From contig OZ316894.1 of NCBI GenBank assembly GCA_973895155.1, forward strand, positions 27,032,001 through 27,096,000: DNA of 64,000 bases. Direction: 5' to 3'. Positions 1-13,186 of this stretch are shown one piece after another (within the stretch, counting starts at the first letter, position 1; every line of letters starts with the position of its first letter). The position numbers and the translations under genes were made by a program. The notes beneath the pieces were generated by a model that was given only the letters and a program-made list of their open reading frames with translations, was not told where the DNA came from and did not search any database. The DNA is from Marsupella aquatica. Lineage: Eukaryota > Marchantiophyta.

Positions 1-395
1 AACAGGTACAATTTCCCTGTTAACAGAAAATAAACCCCTGGTAACAGGTTTTCTGTTTTCTGTCATGGCTATCATACCCGCAGAGCTTGAACAGGTGCAT
101 TGTAGATTGGGCGAGAATGTAGACTTGCAACAAATAGTTTCGACTCAGAAAGTAGAATTAAAATTCAAGGATGACCAATTGCACATAGCTCTTGCAAAGG
201 TTGAAGAGTTGGAATGTACAGTGAGGAATTTGAAGAGAAAGAAAGTGTCGAACGTTGAACCAGTTATACATCACGGAACCAAAGAGGCAAGCTCATGGAC
301 GTCCATTACTTGGTTCAACCTCCAACAATGAAATGACAACAGTGCCAGTGCCATTTAAAAATCGCGTATAGAGGGATGAGATTGCAAGTTGTTCT

Positions 396-3273
396 TTGTC
401 TGTGGTCTCGCAATTGACTCGTATTAATTTGGAGGACCCCCCAAAAAGGCGACGACTGTTGTGGTCTTTTGATAATGAAGGGGATAGCTTGGATCATGTT
501 GACATTGACGCTACCTCCGTGCGTCGTACAATCACAGATTCCTGTTCAGATTCAGATTCAGATTCAGAGATGGACTTTCCCCGAGTCCGAGTCCAACCTT
601 TTTCGCAAACAGAGGAACGAGTGAGTAAACTAACCATGTCGCAGCGTCTTGTCCAAATACTCAGTTTGGACGAGTAGAGCCGGTTAAGAAGGCTGACTGT
701 TATTCCATGACCATTGCAGGAATACATCGATGATAGGGACTTCACAGGAGAAGCAAGCCCACCAGATGGGCTTATGCAAAATATGACAGTTTACCAACAT
801 CAACGGAAAGGTCTATTCTGGATGTTGTCGAGGGAGAGTGGTGATTCCGAATGTTTTGGGGGTATTTTGGCAGATGACCAGGTAAAACCCTAAAGCTCAC
901 ATCATTTCCTAATGTTGAGTGGGCTGCGCATTGACTTCGGGGTCATCATGTGTTTTGTGGTGTGAACTTGGAATTTTCTTCCCCATTGCATGAAATGAAC
1001 TAACTATATTTGTTGGTAGGGAATGGGGAAGACAATTCAACTGATTACACTCTTAGTCACCAATCGACCACCCAGAAGCAAGACCCTTATCGTTTGTCCT
1101 AGAAGTGTTATGACTCAATGGAAACGTGAGATTACCACTAAAACTACTGCAAGGGCAAATGTAAAGGTGTTAATATTTCACGGGTCGGACAGATGTATGG
1201 ATCCAAAGCAGTTGGCCTTATATGATGTTATAATTACCACTTACGGCACTCTCGCCCAACATTCCACTGCAGACCCACCTACACTGAGAAGAAAAGGGAA
1301 ATTAAGTCAAAAAATTCCTGTGGAGCCAACACCCAAGAAAACGAAGGATCCATTGCCTCTTTGCCTGGAGCAGGTACAATGGTACAGGGTGATTCTAGAC
1401 GAGTGTCAGGCAATCTCAAACCATAGGAGTGGCAGAGCATTAGCTGCTTGCAACCTACATGCAAGAAGCAGATGGTGTGTAAGTGGAACTCATGTGTCAA
1501 ATTCTACTTGGGAGGCATACAGTTATTTCAAATTTCTTGGATACCCCCCTTACTGTGACATAGACCGGTTCAAGATTTTGAGGTAGCATATTGCAAAAAG
1601 TAGGAAAGCTGGACACGCAATACTACACAAGGAGCTGAGGGCCATTACATTGAGAAGAGATAAGAGTAAGACAACTACAACTACAATGTTCACATGTGTT
1701 GGAATTGGACTTTTCCATTATTTGGAATTGGTTGAATTTCATATGGATTTCAATGTGTTGTATGTTTGTATGCAATCTTATAGTTGGACATATTTTGTTT
1801 GCAGGTATCCTGAATCTACCTAAGAAGCATGTAAGAGTAGCTCATCTCGACTTTTTAGTTGAAGGCGATGCCATAGTGTATAAGAAATTAGAGGCAAGGA
1901 GTGCAGCGGAAGACTCGGTATGTCCAAAGTTTGGCCCACCCTATGTGGGTGTACTTTGTCATTCTTCAATTGTGCACAGATACCGTGGTTGCCCTGTTGT
2001 TTTGTACAATTACTCAATCGGGTCGATTTGTGGGCTTCACAGAAGGGAAATAAGAAAGAGAAAGCTAAATTGCTGTCGTTGATGCTGAGAATGAGACGCC
2101 ACTGTGGGCATCGTGACCTTGTCTTTCACAATGAAAAAGAAGATAGTGTGAATACTCCCAAGATCCAACCTGATGGAGTCCGTTCAGGCGAATTGGTAAA
2201 CAAGTTGTTGGATGCTCCAGAAGGGGTGACTTGTAACAAGTGCCAGGTGATTTTTTGCACATAGTAAATCCTATTTGTAAATCCAGTACCCCGTGGGAGT
2301 GTTGTTCAACCGGTAGCGATTGGTGAAACATTTAACATTGCACACTAACTTTGAAGTCCATTTTTGTAATATTTGCAGGGTGAGCTTTTTGATGACCCCA
2401 TGATTTCCATCTGTGGTCACTATTACTGTTCCAGTTCAGCTTGTTATTTTGATCCGCTGGAAGAGGACATAATATGCGGAGCACCACACTGTAAGCAGCA
2501 AATTTCATGGAGTACGGTGTACAGAGTATGTGATATATGTACGTCGTCTGGCACTGAATTGGCAGAGGAGGACTTGGAAATTCCCGGTTTTCATACTTCT
2601 GGGCCATCACCCAAAATTGATGGTGTCATGTCTTACTTGAACAAGCTGCGAGAGTCTGGAAGTGACGATAAGACCATTGTGTTTTCTCAATGGACCGGCT
2701 TAATTGACTTGTTATAAGGAACTCTTGAAAGTGCAAACATCCAGTTCACAAGGGTGGACGGGAGCATGAGTTTGGAGAAGCGTGACCAAAATCTGAGAGA
2801 CTTTGCCGAATCTCGCCAGGTATGCATAAAGCACCCCATATAGGTTGTTTTGGTGCATGTTTTTGAGAAATTGTACATGGGTCACTCACTAAGCATTTCA
2901 CTACACTGGATTGATTCAGATACAAGTCGCCCTACCGTCATTAAAGGCTGCCAATACGGGATTAAATATCACGGCTGCCAATCATGTACTCTTTACAGAT
3001 ATATGGTGGAATCCAACAGCAGAAGATCAAGCAATGGACAGAACTCATCATCTAGGGCAGACAAAAGAAGTGTTTGTTACACATTTCCTAATGAGGAATA
3101 CTATTGAGGAGACATTGTGGCATGTACAACAGAGAAAGAGGACACTGATTGATGAATGCGTACACGGAAGTTTGAGTAGCGGAAAAAAGGATAACGCAAT
3201 ATTGCAGGAAGTACTGAAAGAGGAGCGACTCAGGTTGTCTAGGCAACAGGCAGTAGGAAGGCCGAGACGATAG
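396..3273 (+). pseudogene. SNF2-family helicase (Rad5/Rad16-like), interrupted
   Basis: Multi-exon gene for a DNA-dependent ATPase of the Rad5/Rad16/HLTF type, in which a RING finger lies between the two helicase lobes. Readable exons: ~396-620 (acidic/Ser-rich), 720-881, 1020-~1680, ~1806-1917, ~2040-2246, 2380-2819, ~2921-3273. The Walker A motif is split by intron 882-1019 (GGILADDQ joined to GMGKT). Lobe 1 has ITTYGTL and DECQ where DEAH/DEGH is usual. RING cysteines and His run from CNKCQ (end of the exon at 2246) through ISICGHYYC to CGAPHC. Lobe 2 has TIVFSQW, NTGLNITAANHV and WWNPTAEDQAMDRTHHLGQ. In-frame stops at 1584-1586 (TAG) and 2715-2717 (TAA) have homologous coding sequence on both sides in the same frame, so I call it a pseudogene. 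The true 5' end is not certain; a coiled-coil-like reading frame at 65-331 might be an upstream exon. Confidence 0.8.
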
Positions 3274-5560
3274 AGCATTCACAAATTAAGGCACATTGCT
3301 CGCCATCTAGAGGCTTTTGAGGCAGGCTTTGAGACTCTTACAGTTATGACGAGTGATTGGAGGCCACTTGAGCTGAGCTAATGACATCCTCTACCACCAT
3401 GTTGCCCAAGCATTTGCAAAACCTCCAGTTGGTGGTGTGCAAAGAGGTGCGTATGTGCCGTACATGTTTTAGAGGGTCACTCTATAAAATTGTATTTGAA
3501 GTAGGCTAAGGTTTACTCCCATTGGATATGAGATGCAGGTGACGAGAATGCTGATAGTGTATGCACCACACAGGGCCTAAAAAAGGATGCATCTATGGGC
3601 ACATAACAAGTGGGTGAGATATGGCTTTGCATAGCACAAGTTCTGACACGAGTATGTGGGCAGAAGAGAGAAAGGAAGTTCGGAAATTGACCATATTGTG
3701 ATTGCAGCGGTGTATATCCTCCTCTGCATATAATGTCCAGCTTCCTCTAACAATATGTGGCCTTTTCTTTCACCAGGTTATGTTTGTGATGCTTCATGAT
3801 GTGTTGGATGTTGGTGTCAGACATCTAGCCATAGAGTATCATGGTATGGATGCGTCCTTGCAATTGATTTCCCGGTTATTGTCCAAGATTGTGCTGCAAG
3901 TGAACAGTAAGCTCTTCGGGCTAGCTGCCTAGTTTTTGAGCAATATGGCTGGTTGTGGTGGGCCAATTGGATATGTAGATTCAGCCCCGACTGAGGGGAA
4001 AAAGCAGTGAAAAGTTGGAAGATGTCATTCCTGAGTTGCTGAAGAACAAGTTGCTATCATGCACAAAGAAGGAGTCCTTGTGCAACGGAGTAGTATAAGA
4101 ACAAGTTGCTATCATGCACAAAGAAGGAGTCCTTGTGCAACGGAGTAGTATAAGTGGGTATAGTTTATGGGAGGTGACTTGGCATGAGGTCAAGGGTATA
4201 GCACCCAACCTTGAAGTTGAGCTTTTCCCATAACCCCAACTCGAGCCGGAACAAGAGTCAGCTGTTGTTTTGGACTCCTCCAATGAGACGGTGGACTAGA
4301 GTGAACATCCTGTATGAACTGGTGAAGGGGATACAACTGTTGAACCCGAAAACAACAGTCAAAGAGGAGGAAGCTAAGGTGCATTTGGCAAAATTTACCA
4401 AAAGCACAATGACAGGCAGGGTACGGTCTCGCCATTTCATGATTGCAAGCAGAATTGCTGTGGATGGATGCAAAAGTGTGACCTCATTGATTGCATATTC
4501 AGTACCACTCGGGATGTGTGGTATTCCCACAATAAGCTGGAACTGTTGTCTTCTCTTGTGTGTATGGTGAAATTAATTGGATTTGTCATCAATTCATGGT
4601 GTAGGTGGTGAATTTTGTGGGTGCAACACTAAAAACTTGCGCTTTGGGTATAATGTGGTCCACAAATATCCCCTGTAGATGGTGAGCAGCTCAAAGTCTG
4701 GTGCTCTTATTTCTGTTATAGTTCATTGGCAGATTTTACACATCCTCGTACACAAAATTGAAGCGTAACTAAGCTGAACTTTTGTATAGATGATTGTAGG
4801 TGATGCAACATATGGCCATTTAAGATGTAGCTGAATATGGTTGCTACCTTGACATTGCCCTTGCTTGTAGTGATCGGATGAGGATACATGAGTTCAATTA
4901 AAACCTACCTCTGACTGCAGATGCACGGGAGCTGAACGTTGGATCCCTTGGGGAGTAGAAACCAGCAGCAAGTTTATCACCAGGACTCTTCACGCTGAGC
5001 ACATGATGTGATGTTGCTCAGAGAAGTCTTCGTTCAACATTGAAGAACTATTTCCTTACATGAATAGAAACTTTTGTGTAGTGGATGACATTTTTGGCTT
5101 GAGCAAGAATTCACCATTTTGAATTCAACTGAACTTTTTTTCCCCTCTTCAAAAAGTGAATTAACATTGTGGCGGATGTTGATTGATATAGAATCAATGT
5201 TGATTTCTGTTCAGCCTGCTACTGTAAGGAGGTTGAATGGGCAACCTTCTAGTAGGGGTTAGGGGTGAAGGTTTGTTTGGGAACAAACAGGCACAACAGG
5301 GTAGTATGGTTGCCTAATCTATCTTGTTGTGGGCATTGTATTGCACCTCGTGCTAACCCTTGGTACACTCTTAATCTTAATAGGTGTTCATCTGTAAAGG
5401 AACAAGGCCAAGTATTCTGATAAACCCACACAACACTGTTCAAAGAAAAAGAACAAGGCTGAGTATTTTGAGAAAACCACACACTCTTGACTCTATTTAC
5501 ATGATAAGCGGCCATTGTCAATAAGAGATACAAAAGTTGAGGTCATGTAATGCGGTATTA
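3274..5560. other. Intergenic, no recognisable gene
   Basis: Only short open frames occur here (for example 3702-3932 and 4211-4570) and none shows a domain I recognise. The only clear structure is the 55-bp direct duplication listed separately. Confidence 0.5.
4042..4151 (+). repeat. Perfect 2 x 55-bp tandem duplication
   Basis: The 55-bp unit starting AAGAACAAGTTGCTATCATG occurs at 4042-4096 and is repeated without visible mismatch at 4097-4151. The identity implies a recent duplication. Confidence 0.9.
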
Positions 5561-5569
5561 TGGTTCATA

Positions 5570-6060
5570 TTAGGAAATTGGGCCATATACGTGTACAATT
5601 CAGGGTAATCTAATAATCGAGTAATGTACAACTAAGGTTAATGTTAGGAATACATCTGAACCTCGGGGTAATCCAATCACGAAGCAATGTACTAGACAGG
5701 TTAATCTTAGGATATTGTGCCATACACACGGATACGAAAGTTGGGGTAATCTTATCCATCAATAAATGTACATTAATTAATGTTCAAGATTTGTGCCATA
5801 CACATGGATACAAAAGCTGGGGTAGTCCTACACAAGGATACGAAACGCAAGTCGGGGTAATCTTATAATTAATAAAGTACTAGTAACGTTAATGTCCGGA
5901 AATTGGCCACACCCATGGATACAAAAGCTGGGGTAATCCTACACATAGATACAAAGCAAATGCCGGGGTATCCTACGCATAGATACGAAGCAAATGCTGG
6001 GGTAATCCAATAATTAATTAAAGTATGAATGAATGTATTCAGGAATGTACTAAGCCGGGC
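5570..6060 (+). repeat. Degenerate minisatellite (GGGGTAATC/GATACAAA type)
   Basis: Repeated blocks of the form 'GGATACRAAAGCTGGGGTAATC' (shortened: GATACAAAAGCTGGGG followed by TAATC or TAGTC) recur irregularly, for example near 5735, 5810, 5920, 5950 and 5985, separated by variable AT-rich spacers. Copies are diverged, so the array is old. No coding capacity is inferred. Confidence 0.65.
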
Positions 6061-6099
6061 TGTAAAAATGTGGGGTTTTACATACATGGACACAAAGAC

Positions 6100-7130
6100 T
6101 ATAAACGCGACGACATGATGTAATCATGCAGGTTAGGTAAAGTAGGAAGGCTGTTTGTTACACCAACAGTCTTCGGCCACAAATGAGGTGTTGTACAACA
6201 CATTTGTTATGTTGTACAACCATCTATTTGAGTAGTGTTTTTTATCTAAATGCCAATGTCCAATGCAAGGGAAAATTGGCAGGTCATGTGGGACTGGGGA
6301 AAAATATATTTTGTTTATGTGAAGTGTGCCTCACATGTCGCTTCTAGGTTCCAAAAATCTAGGGTTGACGGTAAAAATAAACGACGACACCAGAATGGGG
6401 TAGGGGGAGTTTAGGGTCCATTTATATTGAATGTAATGAGAGAATTGTTTACTAGAATAAATGGTACCCCATATTTTAATAATGTGTCTATTGGTCAATA
6501 CCCAGGAAAGAAAATACCGTCCTATCTTCTTTGCATTTCAACCGACGCACTGTAATGCTTGCCTTTCTGGGGAACAAGGTAGCCAAAATAAATTCACTGA
6601 AGAGAATAGATACGTTCAAAACTCCCGACTTTAATTTACAAATACTACAAAAAAATATTTGACTCTTACCTGAAGTTTTCCTATTGTCTAAAATCTTAAA
6701 GTTTCCCTTTCTTGAAGCTCAAATTGTTTTTCCTTCCCTGCCCTCCCTCAGGTTTAATTTTTTCCCTAGCGCCTGAAGTTGGAGTTTTTTTCCTTCCCTC
6801 CTGGAGGTGAAGTTTTTTTTTCTTCCTGGAAAAAGCTGAATTTTTTTTGCTTGCTTTGGTTTTTGCTATTTTTCTTCTCTCCCACTTTCACATTATGTAG
6901 GTTTACATCATGTGTGAAAAAAACTAGGATACAACGTATGGATTTGATAAAAAAAATCACCCCTGGTTTAGGGAACTAAAACAGAGCAGGTAAATTTAGG
7001 CATGTACTTCGGCCAGTATTTGTCCATGCAATACCCAAAATGTTGGTCTCGTGAGGTTTAGGGTCTTTTCAGTACGTTCGGAGTCCTTCTGCCGGCGCGG
7101 GGCGCCTTCATGGGGTTCCCTGCCCGCTTT
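6100..7130. other. Intergenic, homopolymer-rich
   Basis: No gene is recognised. A pyrimidine-rich stretch at about 6710-6870 alternates long T tracts with CCTTCCCTCC blocks, and apparent open frames there are low-complexity artefacts. Confidence 0.5.
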
Positions 7131-7140
7131 GTTGCTTGCT

Positions 7141-7700
7141 ATGACTAATAAAAGTACCCTCATTAATAAGAGTACCCTCATGCACAAGGCCCAACACAAG
7201 GGTACCCTTAGGAGTCAGATAAGAGTACCCTCACTGATAAGGGTACCCTCATTATCAAAGTACCATTGTTGATAAGCGTACCCAATTATAAGAGTACTCT
7301 TGTTGATATAAGAGTACCCTCATTGATAAGAGTACCCTCATACGCAAGGGTACCCTCAGGAAATAAGAGTATCCTCATTGATAAGGGTACCCTCAGGAAA
7401 TAAGAGTATCCTCATTGATAAGGGTACCCTCGTTGATCAAAGTACCATTATTGATAAGCGTACCCATTGATAAGAGTACTCTTGCTGATATAAGAGTACC
7501 CTCATTGATAAGAGTACCCTCATATGCAAGGGTACCCTCAGGAAATAAGAGTATCCTCATTGATAAGGGTACCCTCGTTGATCAAAGTACCATTATTGAT
7601 AAGCGTACCCATTGATAAGAGTACCCTCGCTGATAAGAGTACCCTCACTGATAAGAGTACCCTCAAGCACAAGGGTACCCTCAGGAGATAAGAGTACCCC
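7141..7700 (+). repeat. Minisatellite, ~18-bp GATAAGAGTACCCTCATT unit, higher-order array
   Basis: About thirty variants of the 18-bp unit GATAAGAGTACCCTCATT lie head to tail. On top of this is a higher-order period of 145 bp: the block beginning CGTTGATCAAAGTACC at 7431 recurs at 7576, and an older version lies near 7249. Variants at fixed positions (GCAAGGGTACC, GGAAATAAGAGTATCC) define the higher-order unit. The array is in frame for long stretches (period 18) and yields peptides of the LIRVPS type, but there is no sign of a real gene. Confidence 0.9.
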
Positions 7701-7749
7701 CATTCACACGGGGAGCAATGAAAATAGGGATAATTGTAACCACGTCCAA

Positions 7750-9310
7750 AAAGTGACATCTTTGATAGCCATTCAAAAACACTGTCCTTCAAAACCTCGA
7801 GGACTTTAGTTTAAGAACTTTTCTAACTAAAAGTTCAACTTGAATGTTTTCATAACAAAGAATCCAATAAAGTGTAAACTTCAATTTTATGGTGTCAATT
7901 TTTTTAGATCTTCCCACACTGTAGCAAACAAATCCACATAAATTTTTTCAAGATTTTAATTCTAATTCAGTAAAAATTATAATTCCGGTCAAATAGTACA
8001 CGAACCATTTCAGATCTGAGTACCGAAATGCAGCTGTAAGTTGTAATTTTTATCATTAGATTTATGAATATTTTAACATGTACTAGGTGGGAAGAAAGGG
8101 GGAATTTTGATGTTAAGGTACTCACCTTCATAAATCTACTATTGATTTGTCCCAAGGAGTGTACAGTTCTTTCCTTGGTCTTGCCTCAATATTTGTACAT
8201 GGTGAATTAGGATGATCCTGTCTGCTGGAATTTTATTTGTTTGCCTTATACTAAAGGTACATACCATGAAGTTAGCCCACCTAAGTTCAAGCTCTGAGGT
8301 GCATGATTACGTACATAGTTCCAAGATTCCATTAAGGAATGTTAAAGCTGCATAGATGTAACTCAATTATTGCTCAGGTCATAAAACACTATTACAGTCA
8401 AGACAAAATCACTATGGGCTACCAAAATACAAATCCCATAACACTTTGATTAATTTTTTTGGACTGTAACACTTTGACACGCCCTATTCATCCTTTTGGA
8501 TTGCTCTACGCTAAAGGTGCACTAAAAGAACTGAAAGATTGGGAAAGGCAAAAAATTCATTTTCCTTTGGGCCTTTGTATGCCCGTTTGTATGTCATTCC
8601 GGAAGTACTAGGGTTAGGGAGGGGTTTTCTAACTAAGGAATCTTAATTACCTGCATCTTGTGGGCTGAGATTTTAGCTTTTTGTCATATCCCAATCCGAC
8701 ACACTATGAAATTAGTCTGCCTGAGTTCAAGCTTAGAGGTGTGCAGGATTACACAGTTCCAATATTTGGCTCCTGCTCTACACCAAAGGCACACTGAAAG
8801 AATGGGAAAGGGTGGAGCCGTGGCTCCTCGTGTGGCTCCCACTCTATGCTAGAAAGGAAAATGTCGCAATAGGAATTTATGTCATACAGAGGTGTACTGA
8901 AAGAAAGGGAATGGGCAAAAAATTCCTTCTCCCTGGGCTTGTGTATAACATTCTAGACACACTGGATGGGTCTCCTCAAGAATGTAAGTACCTAGGCTGG
9001 TGCAAGGGGAGAGAGCATTGGTGGTAGATTAAGAGCTTCGAATATATGTATTCATGAAGACACAAAAAGTATTGTTAATTTGGTCTTGCTTCCTATTGGC
9101 TAAGACCAATTCAAGCATGGAAGCCTTAATTAGGGACACTTGTACTTAGTTAGTGCCCGCTTCTTGTTAGGTGATTCATAGGAATCCACATTATTATCCC
9201 TCTAGAGCAAATCTTTGGTGACGGCTTGGATCATAGAATGAGCGTGAATATTATACTGTAGTTAAACATAATTGTACAGATTGAATAGTTAAACATAATT
9301 GTACGGATTG
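7750..9310. other. Intergenic, diverged repeats only
   Basis: No gene is recognised. Segments near 8240-8330 and 8660-8790 resemble each other (both carry a version of 'AAGTTCAAGCTCTGAGGTG' followed by GATTAC and AGTTCCA), suggesting an old dispersed or tandem repeat. Confidence 0.5.
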
Positions 9311-9314
9311 AATC

Positions 9315-9803
9315 ACACTAGATTTATTACAAAACATAGCTACGTGTCTCTAGATCTAGTTCCCCTACAATTGTTTCTAGTTGAACCAAGGTTGATGGGT
9401 AGGGACAGTACATGGGTTTGTGCGTGCATAGACTTTGTGGATCTTCCTCGAAGTGGTGGATTTCATTTGTGCCTATCACCATAGTAACCGGATATCTGGA
9501 CTCAAATGCATTTTAGCATGTTGAGCAATGGATGTTAATTACTTGGTGTTATTGACACTGTACACCAGATTTATTACTGTACATGTCTATGTGCCTCTGG
9601 ATCTAGTTCCCTACAATTCTTTCTAGTTGAACCCAAGGTTGACAAGTAGGGACAGTGGGTTCATGTGTGCATAGACATTGTGAATTTTCCCGAGGAAGTG
9701 GCGGATTTCATTCGCGCCAATCACCATAGCACCCGAATATCCGGACTCAAATGCATTTTAGCATTCTTGGTGATGAATGTTAATTACTTGGTGTTATTGA
9801 CAC
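9315..9803 (+). repeat. Diverged tandem duplication, ~250-bp unit
   Basis: The segment 9315-9553 is repeated at about 9568-9803. Shared blocks include TCTAGATCTAGTTCCC / TCTGGATCTAGTTCCC, TTTCTAGTTGAAC, GGACTCAAATGCATTTTAGCA and TTAATTACTTGGTGTTATTG. Scattered mismatches and small indels make it an older duplication. Confidence 0.8.
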
Positions 9804-9971
9804 TATTGTAATGGGCTCGTAGACTATTGTAAGAACCTGGGGAGCACGACCATTCCATTGTCACCACAGTCTAGCATGACATTTGTCTACATATCAAACT
9901 GATATCAAACCAAGATAGTGTGCCACCAGAGGTTTGGTGTACATGCCTACTAGTGGGAAGAAGGGACAACG

Positions 9972-12900
9972 ATGTCTTCCAAGCCTATGGCGATGCCAAC
10001 ATTCTATTTTATCCCACCACTTGTGGTGACGACATTGTGTCAAGCGCGACATTCAGAATATCTTCAGCACAATGGGCTTGCAGATTTTGTTTTGGGAGTT
10101 CGTTGGGACACTAAGAGTCATTCTAAGTCTGACATGATAGATTTCATCCGGAACTTTGACAGTGAACAATCTGAAACATGGGTTTGTGGGGGAAGAATAG
10201 ACTTGAGTTTGGATTCTATCAAGAAGACATTCAAGTTGCAAGGGTCAGGGGAGCCATTTGAGCAAAAAGCAGTTTGATATAATCCAAGGTCATTCGCAAG
10301 GATTAAAAGGAACATCAATGGTTCTTACTCATTGCAATATTGCAAAGATTCCCTAATCAGAGAGAGGCTAGAGTTTCAATTGGGGGCTCTTCACTTTAAG
10401 GGGAGCAGGGCCGATGTGTCTTTGTGCCAGATAAAGCAAGTTGAAGAACAAGTAGTAGGAAGAATTGGGGAGAATATCTTGGCGGGAGACTGATTGACCT
10501 CCTCTGCAGAGCCCGGAAACAAATCTCCGAAGGTAACATGACTTGCACTTACAATTTTGGATCCCATCTGCAAATTCTGTTGAGTGAGAAGTCCCCTTCA
10601 ATTGTGTCTTTGCCAAGGCCACAAGTATTCCATTGGAAAACATCTACTCAAGTGGGTGTGGAGCATCATGGAGTGGAAAACCACGGGATGGAGGAGAACT
10701 GCACAGGACAAAAACATCTCACAATGCATCTGCAAATTGTGAACGACGATGATGCAATGTCAGGACATGCCAAAGGAACTATTGTTTCTAGTGTGCATGA
10801 GGGTGATCCATGTAGCAGTGGAGGACTTCTCGGGCTATTCTCAACTAGTGGAGCAGAGCCGCAAGGTCAACAAGATGGTTCTTTTGTGAACGGACACCAA
10901 GATGGTTCTTTGTTCAATCGAGCTTGTGACAATGAGATGGTGACAAAGGTTAGGATAATCCATGAAGATCATGCAACGTCCATGAAGACATTGAGTCTTC
11001 AAGAGACAGAACCTTTGTCGGGGGGTAAAGAACATGAAATATCAGGGAAGACATTGGGCAAAGCGGAAGCAACGCCTGGAACAGAGGATAGAGAACAGGA
11101 AAAATTGAAGACAAAATTTGGTATCGAGTTGACAACAACTGGTACAGAGTTGCTGGAGCACTCCGACATATTTACACTAAAGAATGTATTCCCCTTGAGC
11201 ATTTGAGAAGCTTCAAAAATAGTCAGATCTTGTTGTACATCATGCCTGTGCTTGATGGAGGTTGTAGGTGAGTTGAAAATAGAGAAAGAGCGCCAGAAAG
11301 ACTGGAATGAGAAGATGACAACCACCTTGGAGTTACAGACAGAGAGGAACGAAACAATACTGACCAACTTGAGGATGCAAGTAGAGGCAAACAACACAAT
11401 AGGTGTCAAGTTGGAGCTACTCCTACAGAGGAATGAAATGATGGTGACCACCTTGGCCGCAGTTCGTAGGGATGTGGATACTTTGAAAGACAAGTATGAA
11501 AGTGTTGTCGAGGAAGTCCGAGTTGAGCTTCAGGTATTTATTTGGATCAACCTTGGGTAACTTAGCTCATGATTCTCTCCCTTCCCCTCCTCCTCCAAAG
11601 GATTGTTTTCTTAAATGTCTTATTAAATAGTTGGTTTAATTTGCACCGCTCGATGGAGTGGTGCACAAAATTTTTGGGATTTTTCCATTGGTTTTGTCCC
11701 GCACTCACAGGCTAGGAGACAGATGCATTGTTTTAACAATGTTTGGGCCTTGTCTTCTCTCACTAGCTATCAGATTTGGTAAAAGGTGGGACTGATTTGT
11801 TGTTTGCTGCAAGTCATTGTGAATATACATATTGTGGTGGAGAAATATCATTTCCGTTAATTGGATGGTTGTATTTGCAGTCTAAATTGGATCACTATAG
11901 AAAAAGGCGGGTGGAGATTGGAACAGGTAAAGAGAATTTGATAGATGAGAATGAAGGAGCTCCTGTGGAGGTGGCCAACCAGCAGATCATGGCGCCTGTA
12001 TTGTTGCCAAAGCAGGCATCCTCCCAACCAGTGTATGGTATGTAGTGCTCACCAATGTCATAGTTCAACTCATATGTAGTCTTACAGTTTGACCAAAATT
12101 GCACTAGAACTAGCATTGATTAGTTCAGATTGATAGTGTATAGAGTAGTTTCAGACTCCTAGGTCTTTGTATGTGCTGTTGATGGAGAATTGAAGTCTCT
12201 AATGTGGTGTTTTTTTGTGACAAAGGTGAGCACAGAGGTTAATATGCTCAACAGAGGAATTACTACTAGCAAAATGCAACAATCATCAAATGAAGTCCAA
12301 CACCTAATTCATCCGGAAGAACAGAGATTAGTTGAGCTTCCAGCCCCACAGAGTGAGAATTACAAAGGCATTTGTGATATGGGGAAGAACTTAGGGAGAA
12401 AATGAATTATAGATTTGCTAAATCCTCCTTCTCGGTCCCTAATCACCCCGTTCCAATCCAAAGACAAAGCAGAGGAGGGCAATCTAGCAACTTCGAGTGC
12501 CAAGGTGAGGTGGTCCGCAGGAAACTTCATTGTTTTTAATCATTGGTGACAACAACATCTATCTTGTACAGTATGGAAGATGTACTGTATTTTGTAATGT
12601 TTGCAATCCTTGCTGGAGTATTACAAATTGGATGTCTTTGCAGGGCACAGGGAAGGAGGATACGTCCAGCCCGTCATCTAAGAGGTTGAGGCTGCATCAA
12701 GATTGTATTGGAATACAAAATTCCAAATTGATCACCCAGGCAGTCATGAAAGAAGGCCCCAATGGTCTAATACGTGTTCGTAGGGCAACTAAAAGGTGGT
12801 CTAAAGAGGAAACAAATTGTCTCAAACAGGCAGTCCGCAGGCAAGTAGAGAACCTATGACTTATCAATCAAAATGCATTGACGTAATATCTTACCTAGCT

Positions 12901-13186
12901 GGTATTAATTGGTGTTTTTCTCTAAGAACAAGAGGTTTTCTAAGCCAAGGTTAATTTCAGGTTTGGACCAGGCAAGTGGAGTCGAATTCTTGCTGCCGAG
13001 GGTGCACACTTCATTGACCGGTCTGAAGTAAGTCTTCTATGGTTATATCCTGCTTTTTGTATTACTGTATTTACCCTTGCACACAAGACAAATTGCATGC
13101 TCATCTATCATGTTTTATTGACTTTGACACAGATTGATCTGAAAGACAAGTGGCGAAACCTTCAAACAAAAGATTTAAAGGATTAA
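9972..13186 (+). pseudogene. Telobox Myb-domain gene with internal coiled coil, interrupted
   Basis: A multi-exon gene whose last three coding exons encode a single Myb repeat of the telobox class found in plant telomere-repeat binding proteins: RRATKRWSKEETNCLKQ in exon 12644-12840, FGPGKWSRIL in 12961-13027, and IDLKDKWRNLQ in 13133-13186. Intron 12841-12960 has a GC-AG border (GCAAGT donor); intron 13028-13132 is GT-AG. Upstream parts are a long frame at 9972-10490s, a Gly/Glu/Ser-rich region at 10538-11206, a helical coiled-coil region at 11252-11532 and an exon at 11881-~12040. In-frame stops at 10275-10277, 10491-10493 and 12403-12405 have readable sequence on both sides. Telobox Myb proteins bind TTTAGGG DNA in the nucleus. 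The exon model upstream of 12644 is tentative, and the upstream frames could be a separate gene. Confidence 0.6.

Noticed and set aside
6766-6979. Small Phe/Lys-rich proteins on both strands
   Set aside because: Artefacts of long T tracts and pyrimidine runs.
7051-7615. Repetitive IRVPSL-type protein-coding genes
   Set aside because: The frames are produced by the 18-bp repeat period; no start context, domain or flanking gene structure supports them.
7141-7700. CRISPR-like array
   Set aside because: Units are contiguous variants without unique spacers, and the DNA is eukaryotic; this is a minisatellite.
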